From assembly GCF_013114595.1 (NCBI RefSeq), contig NZ_VTXE01000004.1, positions 1 through 64,000 on the forward strand: a stretch of DNA of 64,000 nt. Direction: 5' to 3'. Both the position numbers and the translations under genes were made by a program. Each line of letters begins with the position of its first letter. Position 1 is the stretch's first letter. Below, piece by piece: positions 27,409 through 38,500 of this stretch. The stretch comes from Vibrio sp. 99-8-1. Its GTDB lineage: Bacteria > Pseudomonadota > Gammaproteobacteria > Enterobacterales > Vibrionaceae. Below the pieces are notes generated by a model. It made no database searches. It was not told the origin of the DNA and was given only the letters and a program-made list of their open reading frames with translations.

Positions 27409-28269
27409 ATGGATAGAGTTGCAACAAACGCGTTAATTGTAGAAGGCGGTGCTATGCGCGCCGTTTTTTCTTGCGGTATTCTCGATCACTTTTTATCGGC
27501 AGATTTTTCGCCATTTGATAGCTTTTGGGGGGTCTCAGCTGGAGCATCTAACGTGGCGGCCTTTTTAGCCAACATGCCGGGACGAAATCTTAAAATCTAT
27601 ACCGATTATAGCTGTCGAAAAGAGTTCATAAGGCTGAGTAGTCTCTTTTCTAATCAAGATATTATGAATCTAGATTGGTTGTGGGATATCACAGTTAAAG
27701 AGCTGGGCTTAGATACAACCACTATGGAAAAAGATGGTCGGCCTTTTTATCTCGCCGTGACCAATCAACAGACAGGTTTGGCGGAGTATTTATTGGCCGA
27801 ACCCGAAACCGTTATCGAAACGATGAAAGCCAGCAGTGCTCTCCCTATACTGTATAAGCGCGGAGTTAAACTGGCCAATGGTCATCATTATGTTGATGGA
27901 GGCGTAGCAGACGCAATACCTGTTGCTGAGGCTATTCGGCGTGGTGCCACCAATATCATGGTGCTAAGAAGTCGTCCGTTAAGCTATCAAAAATCGGCCA
28001 GTAAAATGCCCTACATGATGAAAAAAATGTTGGCAAAAACGCCTCAACTTATCGAGCCAATGTTACAACGTTCGGATAACTATAATCACACTTTAGAGTT
28101 AATAAGAAACCCTCCTGAAGGGGTGAATATCGTAGAGGTTTGCCCTCCAGAGTCATTTCAACTTAAGCGACTTACTCGTGACCCCAAACCTTTGCTTGAG
28201 GGTTACCACTTAGGTAAAGAGGCTGCCGTGGAGGCGATTGCTCGCTGGAAAAAGGAAACAAGTTCATGA
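27409..28269 (+). CDS. Patatin-like phospholipase, YjjU type
   Basis: 286-aa cytoplasmic or membrane-associated lipid acyl hydrolase. It has the oxyanion loop EGGAMRAVFSCG (12-23), the nucleophile elbow GVSAG (S43) and the catalytic aspartate in DGG (D163). Length and order match the E. coli YjjU branch. AGAGG precedes the start. Its stop overlaps the next gene's start (ATGA), so the two are probably coupled. The substrate is unknown. Confidence 0.88.
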   Translation: MDRVATNALIVEGGAMRAVFSCGILDHFLSADFSPFDSFWGVSAGASNVAAFLANMPGRNLKIYTDYSCRKEFIRLSSLFSNQDIMNLDWLWDITVKELGLDTTTMEKDGRPFYLAVTNQQTGLAEYLLAEPETVIETMKASSALPILYKRGVKLANGHHYVDGGVADAIPVAEAIRRGATNIMVLRSRPLSYQKSASKMPYMMKKMLAKTPQLIEPMLQRSDNYNHTLELIRNPPEGVNIVEVCPPESFQLKRLTRDPKPLLEGYHLGKEAAVEAIARWKKETSS

Positions 28270-28829
28270 CCGTATATCTCGATACCTCCCGCTTGCAGCT
28301 AAGGCAGTGGAAGGCGAGCGATTTAGAGCCTTTTTATCAGTTAAACAGTGATGAAGAGGTGATGCGTTACTTTCCTGATGTATTATCAAAATCGCGCAGT
28401 GATGCCGTTGTTGCCAGATTGTCTGAAATGATTGATGAGAAAGGCTGGGGGTTTTGGGCGGTAGAGATAAAACAGACCGGAGAGTTTATCGGTTTTGTTG
28501 GCTTGCTGGCACAACAAAAAAGCGCTATCCCTAATTCACCACTGGTTGAAATAGGCTGGAGATTAGCGAAATCCCATTGGGGTAAAGGTTATGCTACGGA
28601 AGCGGCGCAAGCATCGCTAAAGTATGCTTTTGAGACTCTTAGTTTGTCTGATGTCTACTCATTTACCGTTTTAGATAACGCGCCGTCTCGTCATGTTATG
28701 TCGCGAATTGGCATGACCAATACCGAGCAGGATTTTGACCATCCTATGCTTGAAGATGGTCACCCTCTGCAAAGGCACTGCTTGTATAAAATTACCTCTG
28801 AGCAGTGGCGAAGTGCCAACAAACCTTAA
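28266..28829 (+). CDS. GNAT-family N-acetyltransferase, RimJ/RimL type
   Basis: 187 aa. It starts LDTSRLQLRQWKASDLEPF, typical of the ribosomal-protein-acetyltransferase-like branch, and has the acetyl-CoA-binding segment GWRLAKSHWGKGYATEAA (about 98-115). The start overlaps the patatin gene by 4 bp with AAGGAA upstream. The substrate is unknown, since this branch acetylates proteins and small molecules alike. Confidence 0.88.
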   Translation: MTVYLDTSRLQLRQWKASDLEPFYQLNSDEEVMRYFPDVLSKSRSDAVVARLSEMIDEKGWGFWAVEIKQTGEFIGFVGLLAQQKSAIPNSPLVEIGWRLAKSHWGKGYATEAAQASLKYAFETLSLSDVYSFTVLDNAPSRHVMSRIGMTNTEQDFDHPMLEDGHPLQRHCLYKITSEQWRSANKP

Positions 28830-28951
28830 ATGTTTATCCCGTCTCGGTTAAGAAAGCTTATCGCAAGCCTAACTCACTTGAGTATAAAGACATTTTGTCC
28901 TATAAGAAGAGGTACATTGCACGACAGTTTTTAGTCAACAAGGTGGATTAG

Positions 28952-29488
28952 ATGTATAAGGATATTATCGATTTTTGGTTCAATGAACTAGAGCCAAAGC
29001 AGTGGTGGCAAAAAGACCAACAGTTAGACCGAATGATTCAAACTCGTTTTGGCGAACTCCATAATCAAGCCAAAGCGGGAGAATTGTTCCATTGGCGGAA
29101 CACCGCTCTTGGCGCGTTAGCTGAAGTTATCATTTTAGATCAGTTTTCACGTAATATTTATCGAGACAAACCGGACTCATTTTCTTGTGACCCACTGGCT
29201 GTTGCTTTAGCGCAGTTTGCTATTGCTAATGGCTTAGATACACAGTTGTCCAATACTCAACGTGTATTTCTATATATGCCATTTATGCATAGCGAATCAA
29301 AGCTTATTCATGTTGAAGCCGTTAAACTGTTTGAATCTGTCGGAGTTGAAAGCAATCTTGATTTTGAACATAAGCACAAAGCAATTATCGATAAATTTGG
29401 CCGCTATCCCCATAGAAACATCATCCTAGGGCGTCGTTCCACAGAAGAAGAGATAGCATTTCTTAAACAACCAAACTCTTCTTTTTAA
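28952..29488 (+). CDS. DUF924-family protein
   Basis: 178 aa. Recognised by the opening DIIDFWFNELEPKQWWQKD, the central GALAEVIILDQFSRNIYRD (about 50-70) and FLYMPFMHSE. The C-terminus has KFGRYPHRN. The family is widespread with no assigned function and is predicted to be all-helical. It has a good ribosome binding site (AAGGTGG). The gene stands alone, 122 bp after the GNAT gene. Confidence 0.88.
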   Translation: MYKDIIDFWFNELEPKQWWQKDQQLDRMIQTRFGELHNQAKAGELFHWRNTALGALAEVIILDQFSRNIYRDKPDSFSCDPLAVALAQFAIANGLDTQLSNTQRVFLYMPFMHSESKLIHVEAVKLFESVGVESNLDFEHKHKAIIDKFGRYPHRNIILGRRSTEEEIAFLKQPNSSF

Positions 29489-29539
29489 CTCTGTTGAGAT
29501 GGTAGCACTGTTAATTAATTTTCGAAGGATCAGAGAGTA

Positions 29540-30607
29540 ATGCAGGTATCAAAAAAAGAAGGGAAAATAATTGATAAGGCTATTAAACATTGGACCGAAA
29601 CGGAGGTTATCTCGGAATCTGAGGGTCAGGCACTTAAGGCTTCTTATGAGGTAACGTTTTTTGATTGGAAGCGTGTAGCAAAATACTCTTTTTGGTTAGC
29701 CATCGCATGTATCGTCATTTCCGTCTCTACCGCCTTATTTGATCAATGGCTTATTGAGTTATTCAAAAAGCTATTTGATGCAGCGGACTCAGTGAAATGC
29801 GCCGGCTTTGCAGTGCTATCAGGTGGGTTGTATTTTTTTGGTGCGAGCAGAAAATCTCGTCATCCCAACAAAGTGTATAGCAACGAAGCCATCTTCTTTT
29901 TGGCGGTAGTAGCAACAGCCGTATCTATCGCCTTTTTGGGGCAGGCAATAGATACCGGCTCTGGACATTTTTCACTGTTATTGCTGCTGGCAGCTATCGT
30001 TTATGGGGTGTTAGGGTTGTGGTTTCCCTCCACATTGGTATGGCTATTTTCGTTATTGTCACTGGGCAGTTGGTTTGGAGCAGAGACAGGCTACGCGTCT
30101 GGTTGGGGAGCGTATTATCTCGGCATGAACTACCCGCTAAGATTCGTTCTTTTTGGTCTGGTGTTATTAACGGTTGGCTCATACGTATTTAATCAATGGC
30201 AAATGAGAACAGCATTTTTAAAACCAACGAAAGCTGTCGGGCTGCTTTACCTGTTTATCGCACTCTGGATCATGTCTATTTTTGGTAACTATGGCGATCC
30301 GGAAGTGTGGCAAAGCGCAAAACAGATAGAGCTGTTTCATTGGTCAATACTGTTCGCGGCTGCGGCCATTGGCGCTATATACCACGGCGTAAAGTATGAT
30401 GATGGAATGACACGGGGCTTTGGCCTCACGTTTATCTTTATAAATCTTTATACTCGTTTTTTTGAATACTTTTGGGACAGTACCCATAAAGCCATTTTCT
30501 TTGCGATACTGGCTTTAAGTTTTTGGTATCTCGGAACCAAGGCAGAAAAAATATGGCAGCTAAGTTTGGTAAAGAATTTGACCAGCCAAAATATTTCGAA
30601 GCAGTAA
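29540..30607 (+). CDS. DUF2157 membrane protein
   Basis: 355 aa. The first 50 residues are soluble (IIDKAIKHWTETEVISESEGQ), followed by about nine to ten hydrophobic segments. This matches the DUF2157 family, whose role is unknown. AAGGATCAGAGAG precedes the ATG. It is 51 bp after the DUF924 gene and may share its transcript. An imperfect short dyad (30654-30671) follows. Confidence 0.78.
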   Translation: MQVSKKEGKIIDKAIKHWTETEVISESEGQALKASYEVTFFDWKRVAKYSFWLAIACIVISVSTALFDQWLIELFKKLFDAADSVKCAGFAVLSGGLYFFGASRKSRHPNKVYSNEAIFFLAVVATAVSIAFLGQAIDTGSGHFSLLLLLAAIVYGVLGLWFPSTLVWLFSLLSLGSWFGAETGYASGWGAYYLGMNYPLRFVLFGLVLLTVGSYVFNQWQMRTAFLKPTKAVGLLYLFIALWIMSIFGNYGDPEVWQSAKQIELFHWSILFAAAAIGAIYHGVKYDDGMTRGFGLTFIFINLYTRFFEYFWDSTHKAIFFAILALSFWYLGTKAEKIWQLSLVKNLTSQNISKQ

Positions 30608-30825
30608 TCTTAAATTATAGTTATAAATGAAAGGATCTAATTACTCACAGTATGCTGTTTTATAAAACGGCGTGATTATTATATTAATGAAATTTATTGT
30701 GTAACTTCAAATTTCAGATTATTTGAAATATATACATATTTATAAATCTAAATTTAATTAGATGCTATATTCATAGTGTCCCTACCGTCATACAGTTGTC
30801 TATTATTTGAACAGATGACGAAGTT

Positions 30826-32532
30826 ATGAACTCAAATTTGGTGGGTAATTATCTAGTAGGTCAAAGCTGGCAAAGGCTTCTCAATATAGTGCAACTATCA
30901 TTGTTGCTTTTGTTTTTGTGCTTTGCCAAGCAATCCTATGCGTTGTCTCCTTCTGCAAAACAGAGTATAGAGTTAGAACAACAACGTCGATTGCAACAAC
31001 TTGAAGAGGCAAAACAGGCAGTAGAATCTCTTCAACCTCTCCCAACGATTGAACAACCGACCCTTCCATCAAGTTCAAATTGTTTCGAAATAAAACGTAT
31101 CTTGTTCTCTGGTAATACCCTTTTTACATCTGAACAGTTGCAACAAGAAATTAAATTTGAAGCTCGTTGTATCGGTATTGATGAAATTAACCAATATTTG
31201 AGTGTTATTTCTAATCTATATATAAAAAATGGTTATGTTACTTCTCGCGCTTTTTTAACTCCTCAAGATTTAACGTCAGGGGTTTTAGAGATTTTTATTT
31301 TGGAAGGTAGGGTTGAAGCGTTGTTATTTAATAATAAGCCAGCCCGTTTTCTCGATAATGCTTTGCCGTCAATTGTTGGAGAAATACTTAACCTCCGAGA
31401 TATTGAGCAAGGTTTAGACCAAATAAATCGACTGTCGCGTTACAACGCAAAAATTCAATTGCCGCCAGGGACTAAGCAAGGCTACTCCATCATCAATGTT
31501 CAGGCAACATCAGCAGGCATCGTTTCTGGTTCCATAGGTGTCGATAACGGTGGTCAAGAGAATACTGGCGAAACCCAGTTATCAATGACTCTTAAGGCAG
31601 ACAATCTACTCAATGGGCTTGAACAATGGACACTCTCTGCCAAAAAGAGCAGCGAATTTCGAACCAGTCAAGACTCACAAAATGTTGCATTTAGTATCGA
31701 TATACCAAGAGGCTATTGGAATGCAAGTTATCGAACGAGTTATAGCGATTATAAGCAGAGTATAGATAACAACTCTTTTACTTTTCAAAGCACTGGTAGA
31801 ACAAACAGCCACGATGCCGATATCAGTTGGCTCTACTCTCGAGACAGCGACAGTAAAACATTATTTAAGCTAGGTGTTCATCACCGTAGAGAGAAAAACT
31901 ACATAATGGATACCTTACTTAAAACGGGCTCGCGCAATCTTTCTTCCGCTTCATTGTCTGTTGATTACAGCAGCCGGTTTATTGGGGGGTTCATTACCCT
32001 TTCTCCTCGTTATGTCACTGGAACAGACTGGTTTGGTGGGGAAGATGATAGCCAGAAAACATCAATGATGCCTAAAGCTCTGTTTGAGAAACTAACGTTA
32101 GCCACCAGCTATACCTACCCACTCTCCCAAGTCGTCACCTTAAACAGTACGCTATTTGGACAGTGGAGTGATGACACATTGTATGGCAGCCAAAGGTTGA
32201 GTATCGGCGGTCTCTATTCTGTTCGAGGTTTTAAAGATACTTCCATTTCTGGAGATCAAGGTTATTACTGGCGCAACGAGATTACTCACCGACTAGGTCA
32301 ACTTCCTTATATTGGCAATGTTAGTACACAGTGGGCAATAGACACAGGTTCGATCGTTAAAGACAGTCGCGATGCACTAGAAAAAGGCTCCTTAATGGGG
32401 GCATATGTTGCCATCAACACTCGTTCTACCCTCTTAAGTAGTCAATTTTCTATAGGTTTACCTATTGAAACACCTAGTCGCTTGAAAGGTGATGATTACG
32501 TTGTTAATTACCAACTCACCATGGCGTTTTAA
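30826..32532 (+). CDS. TpsB outer-membrane transporter (FhaC/ShlB/CdiB type)
   Basis: 568-aa two-partner-secretion pore. A signal peptide (about 1-40, ending SYALS) is followed by a charged plug helix (QQRRLQQLEEAKQAVESL). Two POTRA domains start at CFEIKRILFSGNTLF and NKPARFLDNALPS. A 16-strand-type barrel region ends in aromatic F. The conserved barrel motif is LYSVRGFKD (about 464-472). It exports the TpsA protein encoded 2 bp downstream. The start codon has only a weak ribosome binding site. The upstream 218 bp is very AT-rich. Confidence 0.93.
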   Translation: MNSNLVGNYLVGQSWQRLLNIVQLSLLLLFLCFAKQSYALSPSAKQSIELEQQRRLQQLEEAKQAVESLQPLPTIEQPTLPSSSNCFEIKRILFSGNTLFTSEQLQQEIKFEARCIGIDEINQYLSVISNLYIKNGYVTSRAFLTPQDLTSGVLEIFILEGRVEALLFNNKPARFLDNALPSIVGEILNLRDIEQGLDQINRLSRYNAKIQLPPGTKQGYSIINVQATSAGIVSGSIGVDNGGQENTGETQLSMTLKADNLLNGLEQWTLSAKKSSEFRTSQDSQNVAFSIDIPRGYWNASYRTSYSDYKQSIDNNSFTFQSTGRTNSHDADISWLYSRDSDSKTLFKLGVHHRREKNYIMDTLLKTGSRNLSSASLSVDYSSRFIGGFITLSPRYVTGTDWFGGEDDSQKTSMMPKALFEKLTLATSYTYPLSQVVTLNSTLFGQWSDDTLYGSQRLSIGGLYSVRGFKDTSISGDQGYYWRNEITHRLGQLPYIGNVSTQWAIDTGSIVKDSRDALEKGSLMGAYVAINTRSTLLSSQFSIGLPIETPSRLKGDDYVVNYQLTMAF

Positions 32533-32534
32533 TT

Positions 32535-35500
32535 ATGAAAAAGCTCCCTTCAACACGCAAACATCATGTGCCTTCAGTTATTAACACGTCATGTTTGCAA
32601 CGTTCTTTCGCTTATTTGGTCTGTTTCGTTATCAATGTTCAACCTGCGCTTGCCAGTGTTGTCGCGAGTGGAGGAAATACCACGGTAACGCAGGCACGTA
32701 ACGGTGTTGAGGTCGTCAATATTGCCACCCCAAACAGCAAAGGCCTTTCTCATAACCAGTATCAGCAGTTTAATGTGGATAAATCAGGACTCATTTTGAA
32801 CAACTCCACCGAGGCGTTAGCAAGGTCACAGTTAGGGGGAATAGTTGAAGGGAATGCTAATTTAAGAGGGCAAGCGGCTAACGTCATTCTAAATGAAGTG
32901 ACTGGAGCAACAGCAAGCCAGTTGCAAGGTTATACAGAAGTCTTTGGCCAAAATGCCAACGTTATTTTAAGCAATGCCTATGGCATTACGTGTGATGGTT
33001 GCGGGTTTATTAATACTCCCAGAGTAACTCTTTCTACCGGTGCTCCCGTGATTCATGCAGGAGAGGTCACAGGCTTTGATGTGAGTCAGGGAGCGGTGAC
33101 GATAGAAGGCTTAGGACTGGATGCCAGTCAGCAAAACTATTTTGACATTGTCAGCCGCACCGCCAAGATAAACGCGGCGATACATGCTCAGGATTTAGCA
33201 GTAGTAACCGGAAAAAATCGTGTTGATTACCTGACGAATCAAGCGACTAAGCATGCTGCGGTCGCTGGGGAAAAGCCCACTTTAGCTATCGACTCATCAA
33301 GCTTAGGGGGCATGTATGCCGGACGTATTACCCTTATTGCCACTGAAGATGGCGTTGGTGTTAATGTTGGTAATTTGGCTGCGTCTCAAGGGGATATTCG
33401 GTTAACCTCCGATGGTCACATAGTTTTGGCAGATGTGAGTAGTCATAATGATTTGATTGTGAACAGTCGCGATGACGTTAAATTAACGGGCAATCAACAA
33501 ACAGACCGTGATTATGTGGTGAGTGCGGCTTCTATAACCGCAGTAGATGCTAATGTGGCGAGTGAGGGAGATCTGCAGTTAAATAGCAAGGTACTTGATG
33601 TACAAAACGCCACTCTTTCTGCCAAAGAAGAGATAACCACTGCCGTTAATCAATTGCAGCTTGATAAAGAAAGCAAGCTCATTGGTCGCACCGCCCAGTT
33701 AAAGGCGCTTAAAGAGATTGACAATCATGGCACCGTTTCTATTTCAGAGCAGCTTACCCTACAAGGTGAGCAGATTAAATTAACGGGTAAAGGAAAAATA
33801 CAAGCTAAACAGCATAATATGCAGGCTAACTCTGCATCTATTGATACGAATGTAGAGGGAGGTGGTCTTAATTGGCAATTGGATAATACGTTAGCTGTCA
33901 CGGATAAAGGCAACGTAACCACTCAGTCGGATATTCAGATAAAAGCCAATAAGGTGACTCAGCAAGGTAAATTGCATTCAGGCAATAGCATTGACCTTGT
34001 GGCAGAAAATATCGTCAATAACGGCGTTGTACGGGCCACGCAAGAGTTGGATATTCAATCTGGAGAGGTGACAAACGAAGGAACACTTATTGCTCAATCC
34101 GATATGACGGTGACAGCGGATAATCTAACCAATAAGGCGTTGATATACGCAGGCCAAGACGCTCAGTTACAGATTAGCAACACCCTACGTAATGACGGTG
34201 GCGATATCATAACAGGTCGCAATTTAACAGTGGGGAAAAATACCAATGGTGAGAAAAGCCAGACGATTGACAATATATCTGGATATATAAAATCACAGGG
34301 CAATATGCTGCTTAACGCCGAGCATATTATCAATTCAGTGAAACAAGTAACTACCGCCAGTAAGACCGATATCATCAATGGTAATAGCATTGGCAAAAAC
34401 ATTCGTGTGAAACTGGGCAATTGTAAAATACACAGTTGGAAAATACGTTGCAAAGGCAACTACAGTGCTCAAAACGAGTATAAAACCGTAAAACAAATAC
34501 ACAATAGCGTCATAGTAGAAGGGAAACCCGCAATACTGGAATCGGCCGGAAATCTGGTATTGAACGCAGATACGGTAACCAACACCGTTAGTCAAATCAC
34601 TAGTCATGGCAACATTGTTATTAATGCTAACCAAGTCTCTAATAACGCCTATGTAGATGACACCATCACCACAACAGGCCGCTACTTTGCACCCGGTGGC
34701 AGTATAAAAGGCAGCAGCTCTGGGCACCGAAGTGTTTACATTAATTTAAATCTGATTGATAGCGCAGATAGCCACGAAATTAATGATACCTATCACTCGA
34801 GTATTACCGCATCCGGTGACATAAATATTGAGGCAGATAAAGAGTTAGGTAATGGCGAGGTTCGACAGCATGATGCTATCACCCCCTCTAACATACCAAC
34901 CCGAGTCACCGAAAAGGTTGAGAGCAACAGTTTTGCGGTACCCATGCCAACATTTCCTAAGCCGACCAGTCCAAATGGTTTGTTTGTCTACAGTGACGGG
35001 CCTAAGAGCCATTACTTGATAGAAACCAACCCTGCGTTGGTCAATTTGGGAGACTATTTAGGCTCGGACTATTTCCAAAGTAAACTCGGTTTTAACCCTA
35101 ATACAGACATCAAGTTTCTAGGTGATGCTTACTATGATACTCGCATCATCAACCAAGCGATTTTTGAACAGACAGGACGGCGATATCTTAACTCGTCTGT
35201 TGGTAATGATTTCACTCAGATGCAGCAACTCATTGATGCGGCGGCGAAGCAGAAAACTGAACTTCACCTCTCCGCCGGTATTTCTTTGACTGCTGATCAA
35301 GTGAGCAAACTTACTCAAGATATAATTTGGTATGAAGAAACCACGGTAAATGGCCAAATAGTGCTTGCCCCAAATCTCTATTTAGCATCAGTAAACGAAG
35401 AGAACGTTGGCACCGGCGCACAGATTGTGGCGAGAGGTAATCAGACCCTTCGAGCGGGAGAGGTGACCAACCAAGGAAGAATTCAATCGGGTAAGGCGTT

Positions 35501-38500
35501 AAACATAGAGAGTGACACCACACTCAACAACCTTGGTGGTGACATAACTGCCGAAGACAACCTAACTTTGCATGCGCAAGGTGACCTACTCAATGAAAGT
35601 GGCACGCTCAGTGGTGATGACGTCACGTTAACCAGTACCAATGGTAGCGTGATTAATCGCCGCCAATCCAAAGAGACCATCATAAACCATGGCAACAATG
35701 CGACGGCGCGCTATAGCGAACTAGGCGATGCAGGTGAAATCGTAGCAAGAGGCAACTTAACCATGGGTGCTGGCAACAATATAGAAAACCAAGGGTCGAC
35801 TATTCATGTGGGTGGTGATGCGACACTGAATGCCGGTAAAGATATTGTGTTCAATACGGCAGAAAAAAGCCAAGACTACCGAGTGAACAATGGCGGTGGG
35901 CAGACTGAGTTGCTGGAAAGGCAACACTATGGTTCTACCCTAAGTGCAAAAGGGGGTGTCCAAGCCGAAGCAGGAGAAGAGATACGCCTGACCAATACGG
36001 AGGTAAAAAGTGGTGGCGATATTGCTTTGCAAGCGGAAAAAGGCATCACCATAGATACCGCATTAAATGAGCAGAAATACCTCAATAACTACAGCGGCAA
36101 CCAACAGACTCGCCATAGTAAAACGCATCAAGGCTCAGAGCTATCGGGCAGCAATGTGATGCTCAATAGCGGTGAGGATGTCACGCTATCAGGCAGTGAT
36201 ATTCATGCCGAACAAAACGTGGATATTAAAACCAAAGGTGACATTAATATCGTTGCGGTGAATGACAGTCTCTACCAATACAGCAAACGCACAAAAGAGG
36301 GCATGCTGGGCAGTAAAGAAACCAAGATACATAAAAGCAATAAAGAGAAGGTTATAGGGAGCCAAATTAGTGCTGGTGGTGATATTGATTTAGAAGCTCA
36401 AAAACTGGCGTCTGCTTTGATAGCGGGGGGAGAAAGTGACATCAATATCATTGGCTCTGAACTGCAAGCTTCAGGCAACATTAATATGAACGCTGATGGC
36501 GATATTGTAGTGGCTGCTCAGACTTTCGAAGAATTTGAGCATAATGAAACCATTAAAAAAGGCTTTGCAGGGCTTAGTGGTAATCAATCAGGTCAAGTTG
36601 ATAGCAGTACACAATTAGAAGGTAGCTTAGTTCGGGCTGGTAACACCATTAACCTTAATTCGGGCAACAATATTGGCGTTATTGCCAGTGATATAGTGAG
36701 CGGAAGTGACATTAATCTTGTTGCGGCAAATAACACTGTAATAAGTGACGCAGATGAAACTCGTCAAAGCAAATCATGGAGTGAGTCTTATAAATTATTT
36801 GGTGGTGGCAATCTCTTTGAAATGAACACTGAACGTGAAGGGGAGCAGAGCGCTAAATCAAAAAGCAGTTCTCTTTCTACTAAAGGCAACGTCAATATAC
36901 ATAGCGGCAGTATTGGGGTAGTTGGCTCACAAGTCACAGCAGATAAAGATATTCGTATGACAGCAGACACGGGTGATATCGACATTATCCCTGCACAAAA
37001 TCAAAGCGAACGGTATCAAGATAGTGAATCACTTTCTATTGGTCTAGGGGCCACTAGCGACATTATTAGCATAGAAGATGGGCAACTGCGCATTAATCTT
37101 GGCGAGGCGAGTTACAAAAAGAATGACCATCAATCACAAACTCGTCAACAGACTCAATCGCAGTTAGCAGCAGGGGGAGATATTGCTCTAACGGCTGAAA
37201 GTGATATTACCATTTCAGGTTCAAACTTAATTTCCGATACCGATAGCAATCAACAAGGTGACGTTCTTCTTACTGCTGATAACGTCACTATTTCTGAAGC
37301 GAAGGAACAAGAGCAGAGCCAAACTGAGCAGGTTCAAGGTTCGGCAAAAGCAAGCTTAGTGGTGCAACATCAAGCGGTGGAAGTGGCCAAAGCTGCTAAG
37401 GCGGTGGATGCGTCAAAAAATAAACTGAAACAGGCAGAAAAGGACTACAAACAGTATAAAAAGCAAAAACAACAACTCAAAAATACACTGGCGTCATTGC
37501 AACAACAACTCAAAGAGAAGCAGCCTGGTGTTAGCTATGATGATGTCGAAGAGCTGCAAAGCTTAATTGATGATGTAGAGAGCGACGAAGCATGGTACGT
37601 AACAGGTATCGCTCTTGCTAGTGCTGATGTAGCATCTAAAGTTACTTTGCTGGTGCAGCAAACCGCTGCTGCTGCCCAAAGCTCTGGTACTTATGGCTTC
37701 AATGCAGGATTGCATTTGGATATAGAGGGCAGTAAAACCCAATCAGACAGTGCTCAGACTAGCTCAGTCGCCTCTAACCTTGCTGGACAAAACATCATTA
37801 TTAATGCAGGTAATCAAGAAGGCAATCACGCCACTATTCAAGGTGCAAACTTGCAGGCAATAGAGGAGATTAGTATTGATGCCAATGAGGTTAATCTTCT
37901 CGCTTCTCAAGAGTCTCAAAGCCGCAAGAGCAAAACGGACTCGGGTAGCCTAAGCGCATCTATGACAGTGTATGGCGCGTCTACGGGGATCAATTTAAGT
38001 GCCAGCCTTAATAGTAATGAAAGTGATTCCAAGTCGACCACCCATACCAACAGCAGTGTTAATGCCAATACAATAACCATCACTTCCAACCAAGATACCA
38101 ATATCGTTGGTGCTAATGTCCATGCAAATGACGTGCTAAATATGGATGTCGGAAGGGACTTAAACATAGCCTCTGTTCAGGACAGGCAAAGCAGCAGCAA
38201 TAAAGGTATGGGCGTGAGTGGTGGTTTGAGTTTATCTGGTGGTGGTACAACTGGTGCTAGTGGCGGCATTAATAGTTCAAATGGCCGCAGCAGTAACAAG
38301 CAAACACTATTAACCAGTTTAACCTCTGGCAACGAAGCCAATATAAATGTGGGTAATAACACCGATGTAAAAGGGGCGCTAATCGCCACCGTTGACGAGC
38401 AAGGTAATGACCTAGGTAATCTAACTCTCACTACAGATACGCTAACTTACGCCGATTTAACTAACACCGAATACAATCAAAGCCAGAGTATGGGGGTAAG

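Noticed and set aside
34163..34727. Two overlapping minus-strand ORFs of 98 and 130 codons inside tpsA
   Set aside because: They lie opposite the repeat-rich coding frame of tpsA, lack start signals and have composition expected from antisense of beta-helix repeats.
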